Part shown: positions 10,865 to 20,391 of the stretch, piece after piece
Numbering within the stretch: position 1 is the stretch's first letter
How the letters are laid out: each line of letters starts with the position of its first letter
NCBI RefSeq assembly: GCF_038502225.1
Contig: NC_091311.1
Location: 32,013,716 to 32,077,715, forward strand
From: Cherax quadricarinatus
Taxonomy: Eukaryota; Arthropoda; Malacostraca; Decapoda; Parastacidae
Direction of reading: 5' to 3'
Length of the DNA stretch: 64,000 bases
Notes under the pieces: generated by a model
The model's database searches: none
The model's input: the letters and a program-made list of their open reading frames with translations, nothing else
What the model was told of the DNA's origin: nothing
Translations under genes and position numbers: made by a program

Positions 10865-12100
10865 GTGGTGGGAGTTCTGGTCTACCTGGAGGGTGTTCCG
10901 GGAGTCACTGTCCCCGCCTCCCTGTCCTCGACCAGGTCTCCCAGTGGATCAGGATCTAATTAACCAGGCTGTTACTGCTGACCATAACCCAGCTGATCGG
11001 GCACTGACTTTAGGTGTCTGTCCAGTTCCCTCTTGAAGACAGCCAGGGGTCAATTGGTAATCCCCTTCATGTATAATGGGAAGCTGTTGAACATTCTTTG
11101 GCCCTTGACACTTATTGTGTTTTCTCTTAGTGTACTCATGGCACCCCTCTTTTTATTGCGGGGAGTCCTTTGCTTCTATAGGGAGTGGTTTTTATGTGCC
11201 AATTTGGGACCTGTTCCTCTAGGATTTGATGTATCGTTTTCGCCTGCGTTCCAGGGAGTACAGGTCAAGGGACTTCAATCGTTTCAAGTAATTAAGATGC
11301 TTGACTGAACTAATACGTACAGACAAAGTTCTATGTACATTCTCTAGATCTGCAGTTTCACTACCTTGAATGGGGCTATTTGTGTACAGCAGTATTCCAG
11401 CCTAGAGAGAACAAGTTCCTTAAAGAGGACCGATCATCAATGGCATGACATGCCTTGTTTTAAAGGTTCTCATTATAAATCATATAATTTTCCTTCTAGA
11501 TATGACAATGACACTGCTGTGATCCTGGAAGGTGAGAGCCTCTGATATTATCACTCCCAGGTCCTTCACGTAAGTTTTTCGCTCAATTTTGTAGTTAGAA
11601 TTAATTTTATACACCATTCTTGCTATTATTTCCTCAAGTTTTCCGAAACGGATTAACTAAATTTTGTCCTCATTGAACATCATTGTTTTCCGTGGCCCAT
11701 TGGAAAACTTGGTTTATATCAACTTGAAGATTTACCGCTTCCTCAATGGATGACACTCTCCTGTAAATTCTGGTACCGTTTACAAAGGAAGAAACGGTGT
11801 TATGGTTCACTTTCTGTCTTTGTCAGATATGAGGATGAGGAAAACGCTGGGAACGTGTACTGTACTTTATGGAGTATAGCTGTTAACTGTGGCAATCTCC
11901 TACTTAAAAATTAACTCTGTTTACCATCATTCTTTGTGTTCTATTGGTGAGGGAGTTAAAGATCAATCTCCTCAGTTTTTTCAGTTATTCTTTTAGCACG
12001 CATTTTGTGCGCTAGTACACCATGATCATACTTGTCGAAGGTTTTTGCAAAGTCTGTGTCCTCCAGTACATCCAAGATTATGTGATAGTAGTGTAAGCTA
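10865..12100 (-). pseudogene. LINE B copy, strongly eroded, minus strand
   Basis: The 3' end (minus) is at the CTACCTGGAGGGTGTTCCGG segment near 10876. Downstream in plus coordinates it aligns with the minus-strand LINE B at 20.4-22.3 kb through the C-terminal region, FADD region and motif A, to about 12100. There it reads as KTFDKYDHGVLAHKMRAK. Many stops and indels are present, so no long frame survives. Confidence 0.75.
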
Positions 12101-12149
12101 TGGAATAGATATGTGAACTCTTTAAGTGTGTAGATGTGTGCTCCTAAGG

Positions 12150-12325
12150 CATCAGCTCTCAAGGTGTGTGTGGTCTAGATGCTTGGAGAAGTGAGCTCTG
12201 GAGGGGTGAAGGAATGAACTCTGGAGGAGTGGAGGAGTAAGCTCTGAAGGGGTGGAGAATTGAGTTCTGGAGGGGTGGAGGAGTGAGCTCTGAAGGGGTG
12301 GATTAGTAGACTCTTGACATTTGAG
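12150..12325. repeat. Degenerate repeat, about 27 bp period
   Basis: Units are variants of GAGCTCTGGAGGGGTGGAGG with an intervening AGTGA or AATTGA, about five to six copies. It is similar in composition to the block at 10655-10835, so the two may be halves of one array split by the eroded LINE B between them. Confidence 0.6.
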
Positions 12326-12329
12326 TTCT

Positions 12330-13155
12330 ATTGTTATTGCTGCTGTTATTTCAGCAGTGATAAAAATATCACCAAAACATAAAATAGTAAACCCACATTC
12401 AACTCAAGAAGCTGATTTATTTCTTCATTTTCCTTGAGCGAGAGTTTGCAACAAGAAGAACAAATGCGACTAGTCTTCAAGAATGTTTACAAACAAACAT
12501 TGAGAGGCTCCACGTTGCTGCTATTTCTTGGTGTTGAAGAGCTATTTATACACGTCCAGTCACCGGCGAGTCAAGTGATGAGGAAGAGGAAGGAGCAGGG
12601 AGAGGTGGTGGAAAAGAAAGACGGAAGGGGAGAGAAGACGTGGGTGGGGTGTGTGTCAGGTGATGATGAGGCTTAATCAATCTAAATGTGTCACGGTAAT
12701 TCCCATGAACATTGCTAGCACGGCGAGTATCAACCAGAAACTCGGCTTCACTGAACTTAATGACTTCAAATGTTAATAAGAAGTTTAAATTAATTTTTTT
12801 TGCCTAGTTAGGGAGCCAATATACTTCATGCCAGTAGAGACTACTGAGAATCCCAGTTGGGAGCGAAAATACCAGTCAAGCTGCACCATTCACTACAGTA
12901 CAGAATTTTTAGTAAGTAGTTAGACAGCCCCACAAACAAGTAAGTAATTCTTTCCCCCCCCTCAAAAACAAAAACAAAAATAAAATGTAATTCAACAGGA
13001 AACAAATGTATGATAATGGCCAAGATACTCTGAGTGTCAAGATAATTTTCGTTTGTACAGAGATAACAAACATAGAAGTTGCAAGATTTAACAATTTAGT
13101 GATGTGAAGAACAAACTGAAACATAGACTCCGGGTAGACAGACACCCAGAACCCT
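12330..13155. other. Spacer, nothing recognised
   Basis: Short frames at 12434-12676 (plus) and 12841-13145 (minus) show no recognisable motif or protein-like composition. No RNA gene was seen. Confidence 0.45.
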
Positions 13156-13386
13156 CAGTGACAGCACAAGCTGCAAACTGACAGCACAAGCTGCAAACTG
13201 ACAGCACAAGCTGCAAACTGACAGCACAAGCTGCAAACTGACAGCACAAGCTGCAAACTGACAGCACAAGCTGCAAACTGACAGCACAAGCTGCAAACTG
13301 ACAGCGCAAGCTGCAAACTGACAGCGCAAGCTGCAAACTGACAGCACAAGCTGCAAACTGACAGCGCAAGCTGCAAACTGACAGCA
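13156..13386. repeat. 20-bp minisatellite (about 11-12 copies)
   Basis: The monomer is TGACAGCACAAGCTGCAAAC, exactly 20 bp, repeated head to tail with almost no change apart from CACAAG to CGCAAG in a few units. That near-identity suggests recent expansion. The three overlapping minus-strand frames (Leu/Ser/Val/Cys/Ala periodic) are artefacts of a 20-bp period, which cycles through all frames. Confidence 0.95.
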
Positions 13387-13850
13387 ACAATCAAAACCAC
13401 CGAAATCTCCAAGCTATGCCCGCCCCGTATAGGAGGCTCCACCTGACAGTCAAAATTTCTAACACCCTCATTTAACTTTAATTAGAAAAATATAAACATG
13501 ATAATGATCATTTTTGTTCTTGTCCTTTTTTTACTATTTATTTTTCTCGTTGCTATTATTACTTTCAGTATTTTGTTATTTTTCCTGCTTTTTTTTTTTT
13601 GCTTGAGTTGCATGTGCTATAATAATTTTGGTGATTTCTTTAACGAAGAAAAATTAATCAACAGTACAGTATTTTTTTGAGTTCCCATTTGGTCACAAGT
13701 GAAGAGGCAGACACTCAGTGAGGCGTGGGGAAATAAACATTAAAATACACAAGAGAGTAAAAAATACTCCGCACGTATTTTGCAGCTGCCGTAAATGATA
13801 ATGAAAACGTCATTCCATATCAACACAGACCACTGCGTTATGCTAATTCT
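13387..13850. other. Spacer, nothing recognised
   Basis: AT-rich, with T runs. The short hydrophobic frame at 13498-13680 reflects TTT/ATT composition. Confidence 0.45.
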
Positions 13851-13905
13851 CTCTTTCTCTCTCTCTCGGTGTCGTTCTCCTTCTCTCGCTCTCTCTTTAT
13901 CTCCT

Positions 13906-13975
<70 letters not shown>
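13850..13975. repeat. (CT)n microsatellite
   Basis: Interrupted at the left (CTCGGTGTCGTTCTCC) and a pure CT run from about 13909 to 13973. Confidence 0.93.
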
Positions 13976-13977
<2 letters not shown>

Positions 13978-14119
13978 CACAAGGGTTGACAAGGCTAGGT
14001 TAAGGATTCCTAACTTTATGTAGAAGCTAAGAGTTGTTACCTACTTCAGGTCGTCTGAAAGCCCTTTTATTGTTATGAAACATACAAATATGAAACAAGA
14101 TCAAGCTGGAGTCATCTGT

Positions 14120-15130
14120 AAGCCAGCAATTTCATTTGGTCAATTGACTATTTCGTTGATATCATTATGCTGTACGAACATGTTCCAGACTAGAGCCATT
14201 CTGAGTGTAAATGATCTCAACGTAGATCCAGGCTGGGTCCAAGCGAGAAATGAGTCGTCTTGCTCTGTTCTCTCAAGAAGTAGCAGATGAGATGGCGGGC
14301 AGGCAATCCAAGAAAGTGGATCATACTCAAGGTGTGAGCGTACTTGTGCCTCGTACAGAATCTTGCAACCCCTAATGTCGAACACATGCGAGATATGCCT
14401 AAGTGCGGTAAGCTTTCTGACCTCGTTGTTTGCACGATTTACTACGTGGTTCTTCAGAGTCAGTTAGGATATCAACTTCATCCCATTACCACTGCTCCAG
14501 TATTACCATTATGGTTCCTAGAGACCATTATTATTTATGTTTTCTCAGAAGCAAATGTAACCTGCCATCATTTCCCCCAGGTTGATATATGTATTATCTG
14601 GTGATTGATGTAACTGAGAGCAGCTGGGACTTCCTCTCTTGGATAAATTAATGTCCGAGTACAGTCGTTTGTTTATGCATGGGATTCTGGGATGAGTTGA
14701 AGGTCACTGAAGTAGACATTCCATAACAATGGCTCTTTACACTTCTCCGAGGAACACTGGCACCAATAGTGTCTTGTTGACTCCGTTCTATCGAGAACTA
14801 CTCTTAGAGTAGAGGTGATCACTAAGGAGGCATAATGCCGAGCCAGTGACCCCTAGTGCTTGCAGTTTTGCCAAAAGTCCCTGGTGCCATACTCGGTGGA
14901 AAGCGCCAGCCATGTCCAGTACAGTTGATCTTGGATTCATCCAGTGACTGGTGCCACACAGTGGAGAGATTTAGCAGTAGAGTGAGTTTTACTGAAGCCA
15001 TATTTATGGTCACAAGGAAATGTGGTGGTCGGAAAGCGCTGTCATCTGCCATGAGATTATTGTCTCAAGAAGCTTACCAATGATTGACAGGAGTGACACA
15101 GGTCTGTAGTTGCTGATTTCCGCTCGGCTC
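14120..15130 (-). pseudogene. LINE C, eroded I/Jockey-like reverse transcriptase, minus strand
   Basis: Read on the minus strand, several disjoint frames give recognisable LINE RT pieces in the right order. They are an ISNYRPVSLLS-like segment near 15120, a motif A-like DMAGAFHRVWHQGLLAKLQ at about 14900, and near 14140-14385 the C-terminal segment RGCKILYEAQVRSHLEYDPLSW. These differ clearly from LINEs A, B and D. The copy has many stops and indels. The 'VDMAGAFDRVWH' type of motif A is known from LINEs annotated as Jockey/I-like in arthropods. The clade call is tentative. Confidence 0.65.
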
Positions 15131-15589
15131 TTTTTTTGGCGAAGGTCATTTACACGGTGCTAGTCAGTGCTGATAGATGCGAGTTAGAGGTGCTGCGAGA
15201 TGTTGAGAAGTCAGGTCCCTCTCAAATCCAGCCCCTCTCACTAGTGGAAGTTGTCGAAGTTGATGGCAGGTCTGTACCAAGATACCCTTGTGTTGCAGTG
15301 GTACAGACCTGCAATCAACTTCGACAACTTCCACTAGTGAGAGGGGCTGGATTTGAGAGGGACCTGACTTCTCAACATCTGAGTTCTTACCTCTCCTAGT
15401 GGCCTGCGTCTCACCTCTTGGCGCTATAAGGGGCTCCATTCTGTCACTTCATCTCCATATTGTTTCATTCTATGGAACAATGCTCTTCTCCAGACTGAGG
15501 GACTGACCACCTCAAAACTTTAAGGGTGATGGACTGATTACATCGTCTTCAATTATCTTCTGCTTCTGTCAACTTTTCTGTACTTGACT

Positions 15590-15625
15590 GAAGAAGCCTA
15601 CTGTGTAGGCGAAACGTTTCATTAT
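15590..15625 (+). ncRNA. Hammerhead-like core motif, copy 1
   Basis: CTGAAGA is followed by A, then GCCTAC-TGT-GTAGGC (6-bp perfect stem, 3-nt loop) and GAAACG. In hammerhead ribozymes the conserved core is CUGANGA, stem II, then GAAA. Departures from canonical are the extra A before stem II, and that I do not see a convincing stem I. It may be a degraded or dimer-dependent ribozyme, or only a look-alike. An identical second copy lies at about 16015-16050. Confidence 0.35.
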
Positions 15626-16014
15626 AAAGATACCTAACTGTTGCATATGTGTCTTACCTAACAACCTGTCGGTATTTTATACCATTTTAATGTTCAATCT
15701 GTCAGACACTGCAACGCAAGGGTATCTTGGTACAGACCTGCAATCAACTTCGACAACTTCCACTAGTGAGAGCGGCTGGATTTGAGAGGGACCTGACCTT
15801 TCAACATCTGAGTTCTTGCCTCTCCTAGTGGCCTGCGTCTCACCTCTTGGCGCTATAAGGGGCTCCATTCTGTCACTTCATCTCCATATTGTTTCATTCT
15901 ATGGAACAATGCTCTTCTCCAGACTGAGAGACTGACCACCTCATAACTTTAAGGGTGATGGACTGATTACATCGTCTTCAATTATCTTCTGCTTCTGTCA
16001 ACTTTTCTGTACTT

Positions 16015-16050
16015 GACTGAAGAAGCCTACTGTGTAGGCGAAACGTTTCA
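16015..16050 (+). ncRNA. Hammerhead-like core motif, copy 2
   Basis: Identical in sequence and spacing to the motif in the first direct unit: CTGAAGA, A, 6-bp stem with TGT loop, GAAACG. In a tandem PLE transcript the two motifs would lie about 425 nt apart, so self-cleavage at both would release a unit-length RNA. That is inference. Confidence 0.35.
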
Positions 16051-16122
16051 TTATAAAGATACCTAACTGTTGCATATGTGTCTTACCTAACAACCTGTCG
16101 GTATTTTATACCATTTTAACCT

Positions 16123-17430
16123 TGCCTCTTAATCTTTCCAACCCTCTCCCCCACTCATATACTATAACTTATAATCTTTTTCCTCACTTTTCATTTTCCC
16201 TGTTTCTTATGCACTATCTTTCCGCCACTTGTCCCCCACAACTTGTTTTCCTTTTAACCATTCGCTTCCCCCCCCCCTTCTCTCTGTCTCTCCCTGCTTT
16301 TTTTCTGCACCCTTTCTAGCTGTTCCTTTTCTTGTTTGAGAGAGAGAGAAAGAGAGAGAGAGAATGAGAGAAATTCACCGTGGTATTCTCCTGCTATCTT
16401 GTCCCTCCAACCAACTCACATTCCTACTCTTCGCTTTCTGCCTTTTTTCTTTTCCTTCCTTACTGCCTCCATCATCGATACCTCCTAAATCTTCGTCCTC
16501 TTCTTCCATTTTCTCACACATGGAAGAGCACCTGCAGGAGGGAAGTAAATAAAGAAACACACTGGGTTATCGCTAGACACCCGAGGCGGCCGTAAAGAAG
16601 CGAAGAATCACCGTGAAAGGAGCATAATGCATGGAAAGCCAATTCCACAGGCCCACACGTCAGTGGCGAACAATGGCGTCTGTCAAGCGGCGGCCGGTGC
16701 TCAAACAACCTCACCGAGATGGCCTATAAACGCCTCAATAGAGGACTTGACAGATTGTGACACGCAAACAAAAGAGGATCTGACGGCTCACGAGAATTCA
16801 ATATGGAAGCTATTCATCATGCTATAGACAGGCAATTAGATGGAGCCTTTCAGCTGGGTCTTGTCGGTGGACCCAAGGCTTTGTATACACCGCAAAAATG
16901 AAGTGAGATTTCATGTCTTGGAAAAGGAGAATTTTGTACTCTATACTGCTGCCTTTCTCTTTTAAAATACCTTCCGAGTGGGATTACCTGAGTGAAATGC
17001 CTGGGGAGTATTTCTGTTTACTTTGTGGAGAGTTGAGAGAAATGTTCTGAAGAGAGATGAGGTGACTAGTCTTAAACGTCAAGATTCCACGACTGTTGTC
17101 GAGTTGGTAAAACATGATTTATTCTTTCCACGAGGATTATGCATTATACATGCTGAGGGTGATTGTTGGAGCAGATGTTTGAGTAGTTGTTATTGTTGTT
17201 GTGATGGCGATGATAGTGGTGGTGTGGTGGTTTTGTTGATGTTTTTTTTTCAGTAATGAGAGTTATGGTGGTGGTAAAAACAGGTACGGTGCAGTGATGG
17301 CTATTTGAGTAGATGTATAACTCACTATGAAAACGTATATAATCACATTTACAGAGTAACTTGCAGGGCTAAGAGAGTGACCGAATTTTTGTACACGAAT
17401 AAGTTTTCCAGGATAGCAACTGGTATCCTA
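16123..17430. other. Spacer, pyrimidine-rich then mixed
   Basis: 16123-16370 is C/T-rich with a (GA) run at about 16338-16365. 17160-17260 is GTT/GGT-rich. Short frames (16364-16595, 16627-16827, 17023-17256) show no recognised domain. Confidence 0.45.
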
Positions 17431-17436
17431 TCTGAG

Positions 17437-17493
17437 TTTATTTCTAAGTCTAGTTCTATTTCGGCCATAAATAGAACTAGGCTTAGAAATAAA
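17437..17493. repeat. 25-bp-arm palindrome
   Basis: Left arm 17437-17461 and right arm 17469-17493 are reverse complements with one mismatch, separated by 7 bp. Just upstream, AGGATAGCAACTGGTATCCT forms a smaller hairpin. It is probably part of a foldback element. Confidence 0.8.
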
Positions 17494-17565
17494 CTGAAGA
17501 AATCATATTTCATTTTTCCAATTACGTACTTTCAATAAGGTTAAGAACCACTGATTTAGGGTAAA

Positions 17566-17712
17566 CTACCCCTCTTCCCCCAGGATGCGATCCACACCAG
17601 TCAACTAACACCCAGGTACCTACTTACTGTTTGGTGAACATGGGCAACAGGTGTAAGGAAACATGCTCAACGTTTCCACCCGTGCGGGGATCGAACAGCC
17701 AGGTTGACCCTT
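17566..17712 (-). mobile_element. SINE S2 fragment, minus strand
   Basis: Carries the S2 body reading on plus as CAGGATGCGATCCACACCAG, then CACCCAGGTACC and CAACAGGTGTAAGGAAAC. This is the reverse complement of the S2 copies at 30.1 and 31.8 kb. The tRNA-like head at about 17680-17700 is partly preserved (GGGGATCGAACAG is a decayed B box). Confidence 0.7.
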
Positions 17713-17814
17713 AGCTACAAGTGTTTTTGACAGTCTGACACGAACACAGCGGACACAAAGATATATAATACCGACCAGTGGAAAAAGACACAAAATGCAA
17801 ACACTTAAACATGT

Positions 17815-17895
17815 TTATTGGTAACGTTACGGTCCTGTGACCTTGGTCACATTTAGAGTGACCATGGTCCCAGGACCGAAACGTTTCCAGAAAGA
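17815..17895. repeat. Hairpin repeat with GAAACG core
   Basis: Arms CGGTCCTGTGACCTTGGTCAC (17830-17850, one base over a 20-mer when trimmed) and 17858-17878 pair with two mismatches. The right arm ends CAGGACCGAAACGTTTCC, so the stem is followed directly by GAAACG as in the Penelope-like repeats. Confidence 0.65.
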
Positions 17896-18680
17896 ATGTG
17901 AGCACTACTGTACAAAGGTTATCTTATTATTGAAAACAAAATACCAAAAAGTTCGGATCATATATTCAATTTTTTTATAGATTTTTTTTTTAATTTTATC
18001 CTGAGAGACGAGGCTACTGTGGCGCGTCAGTCTTCCTGTAAAAGATTTAAACAATGGTGGTTATAATTATATCCTTAATTTTTTAAAGGACGGGTAAATC
18101 AGCGGAAGGCCTCGGTGAGATGACTAAAAGCTCCACCTGCGGGTCGTCATATGACTAACACCTGCGTCATGAAACACTTGTCCTGTTTCCTGACAAACCT
18201 TACCTAACCCAAGTGAACATTGCATTATGAAGACAGTGGTTCTAAGGTTTTTGAGGTGACACTGTTAGCGATACCATCTCCATTATTGGTTGTTTCAACA
18301 AAGGTGTTACAACCAATGCAAGGTACCATTATTTGATTGCCGCAATTTACAAAAGCATAAAGTCTATACTTCTATAAAATGCTTCTAATCTTAGTTACAA
18401 CGTGATTATAGTATGTATACATACTTGTGTTATTAATTTTATATTCGTGTACTTCGCTATATTCTCATATATATAGTGTGTAGCAGAATATAGCATGAAG
18501 TCTATTTGTTTCAATAATAACATAAAAAATACATTCAAATATACTCCTGTTCATACTTTTTAGCCTAATTCTAAAGTCTTTGTGTCCACGTACTCTTGTT
18601 CTACCGCTGAAAGGATGCACATTATATGGGATGCACAGTCAACTTGTCGCTACTGTGTAAAGGATGGAAATTGGGTGAAA
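17896..18680. other. AT-rich spacer, nothing recognised
   Basis: Contains T runs and short AT repeats. No supported gene. Confidence 0.45.
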
Positions 18681-19215
18681 AATTAGCTAGTCTCTTCGGC
18701 ATCAAAATTCAGAGTGACGACGAGAGTAATGGAAAGCTGCAGTGGAAGCGATGGTGGTAGAAGTGCTGGCAGGAGTAGCAGCAGCTCAGCAGCTGCATTG
18801 GTGATGTTGTGGCTAGGGAAGTAGCCATGTAGTAAATATCGTAGTGGCAGGGAAACGACATGGGTAATGGCAGGGTGGGGGGAGAGAAAGCAGCAGTGAT
18901 AGGGGAGAAAAAGGTGTAGTGAATGGGGAGAGAAAGTAGTGTCAGTGGGAGATAAAGGGGTAGTGGCAGGGAGAGCGACAGGAGTCGTGGCAGAGGTGAC
19001 AAGTGGAGTGAGAAGAGAAGTAGCAGGGGTCGCGGTAGAGGTGACCAATGGAGTGACAAGAGAAGTATCAGGGGTCGCGGTAGGAGTCTCGTTGGGGACA
19101 GAGTAGCAAGAGATGTATTGTCTACGGTAGTGACCAAAGTAGTTGTACGAGTAATGACATGGTGGTCGTGTGTAGTGAAGGAGAGTGGAGTATTTACCAG
19201 ACTGACACCCACCTC
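18681..19215. repeat. Degenerate G/A/T-rich tandem region
   Basis: Degenerate short-period repeat based on GTGGTAG, GGAGTGACAAG and AGGGGTCGCGGTAG units. A 57-bp-scale unit is duplicated at about 18990-19090. Minus-strand frames stay open as Thr/Pro/Leu/Ser-rich low complexity. I regard them as products of the repeat because two overlapping frames are open together. Confidence 0.5.
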
Positions 19216-19600
19216 GCCCTAGAGTGAGTCTTGTTATGCACCCCATAATCCTTGACAGGGGAATGCAGAGTCAAAGAGCACCTGCCTACTGAGGCAGGAA
19301 CCTATTGGAGCTGGCAGAGGAGCTGCCTATTGGAGCTAACAGATGACCTGCCTATTGAAGTTGACAGAACCTGCCTTCTGGGAATGCTGCACGACATTCT
19401 TATTAGAGCTGACAGAGGGTCGAAGAAGGGATTGATGGAGGCTAGGGTGAGCTGGCGGAACTTTAATTTAAATCGCTTAACAATATATAATTTGATTGTT
19501 ATGGCGTCAACACCTTATATTTTACCTCCAGAAGCGACTTTACTAAACAGCGCCGCTCATCCTACATAACGTCATAAGAGCAGCTACAATCCCAATATGC
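19216..19600. repeat. Degenerate repeat, about 27 bp period, and spacer
   Basis: From 19270 to 19420 variants of GAGCTGACAGAGGACCTGCC and CTATTG recur four to five times. The plus frame 19252-19569 runs through it and has no domain I recognise. Confidence 0.5.
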
Positions 19601-19604
19601 TAAA

Positions 19605-19800
19605 AATTGAATAAAATACCGACAAGTTGAAGGACTGATGATATCTTCCCATTTCACTACTACAACTGCTGCCTCTTTATTTGATTGAAGAAGCCTACTG
19701 TGTAGGCGAAATGTTTCAGCAGTAAACATATCCAACTGCTGCACATGTGTCTGAATCATCAACAATATAAATATTTGACAAGTCAATGATGATCTAAACT
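19605..19800 (+). repeat. Penelope-like hairpin repeat fragment
   Basis: Contains GATTGAAGA, A, GCCTAC-TGT-GTAGGC and GAAATG, then CAACTGCTGCACATGTGTCTG. It is the 3' part of the unit at 15.3-16.1 kb with point changes (GAAACG to GAAATG). Confidence 0.65.
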
Positions 19801-19844
19801 CTATCCTTGGCTGTTTCATTATGCAAGTATAACTTCCTTCATAA

Positions 19845-20390
19845 TTAAGAGTTTAAGGGGCACGTCAGTTCCCCTGTTTCCTAATATGTTATTTTTCCCC
19901 CTATAATCTACCTTGTCCATAATTACTATCGCATTTGCTTTGTCTGTTTTCGTAAGGTGAAGTCTGGGATCTTTCCTTAATTCAGGTATAACTTAACAAA
20001 TCTTTGAGGACAGTCGTGTTGCAGAGATCTGAGTTTCGCTCAGACCTCTCCAACACAATTGTCCTCTGTGGCATGCAAAGAGTTTATTACACTTTATTTG
20101 GCGTATGCCACACTCCCATATAGGCTGCCTCCCAACCAGCGAACCGGGTGCTAAGGGTTTAACGATCGATAGGGTACCCGTCATAAAATCAGTACCTTGG
20201 TTCATTGACCAATCACAGGCAACCCTGCCAAAGCTGAGGGAATGTGGTTCACTTGCAGTCAGCATTTGCCAGACTTGCCTACCTGCTGGTTGAGTACAGT
20301 GCACTCTTGCTTTTGCTATGCCATCTGTCACCGTCGTGTACACTTATTATTATTCCATCTGTACATAGTGTGCATATTTGTATATAGTCT
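19845..20390. repeat. Repeat block shared in inverted orientation with 22.40-22.49 kb
   Basis: The segment 19918-20010 is nearly the reverse complement of 22395-22490 (shared words include CGCATTTGCTTTG, AAGGTGAAG and CTTAATTCA). The two copies flank LINE B2. The rest, to 20390, is unassigned. Confidence 0.6.
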
Positions 20391-20391
20391 A

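Larger units (their letters stand above)
15181..16122 (+). mobile_element. Penelope-like terminal-repeat cluster: inverted arm plus two direct copies
   Basis: Two direct copies of a roughly 400-bp unit lie at about 15300-15695 and 15700-16122, differing at only a few positions. Upstream at 15190-15290 the first roughly 100 bp of the unit is present in inverted orientation, making a foldback with the first direct copy. The unit holds a GCGCTATAAGG segment (possible TATA-like), then ACTTGACTGAAGA, a GCCTAC-TGT-GTAGGC stem-loop, GAAACG, and ends ACCTGTCGGTATTTTATACC. Tandem terminal repeats with an inverted 5' fragment are typical of Penelope-like retroelements. No RT frame is present, so this copy is non-autonomous. 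Assignment is inference from architecture. Confidence 0.6.

Noticed and set aside
18683..19246. 187-codon Thr/Pro-rich minus-strand frame as a mucin-like gene
   Set aside because: A second frame overlaps it openly over the same degenerate repeat, so the repeat explains it.
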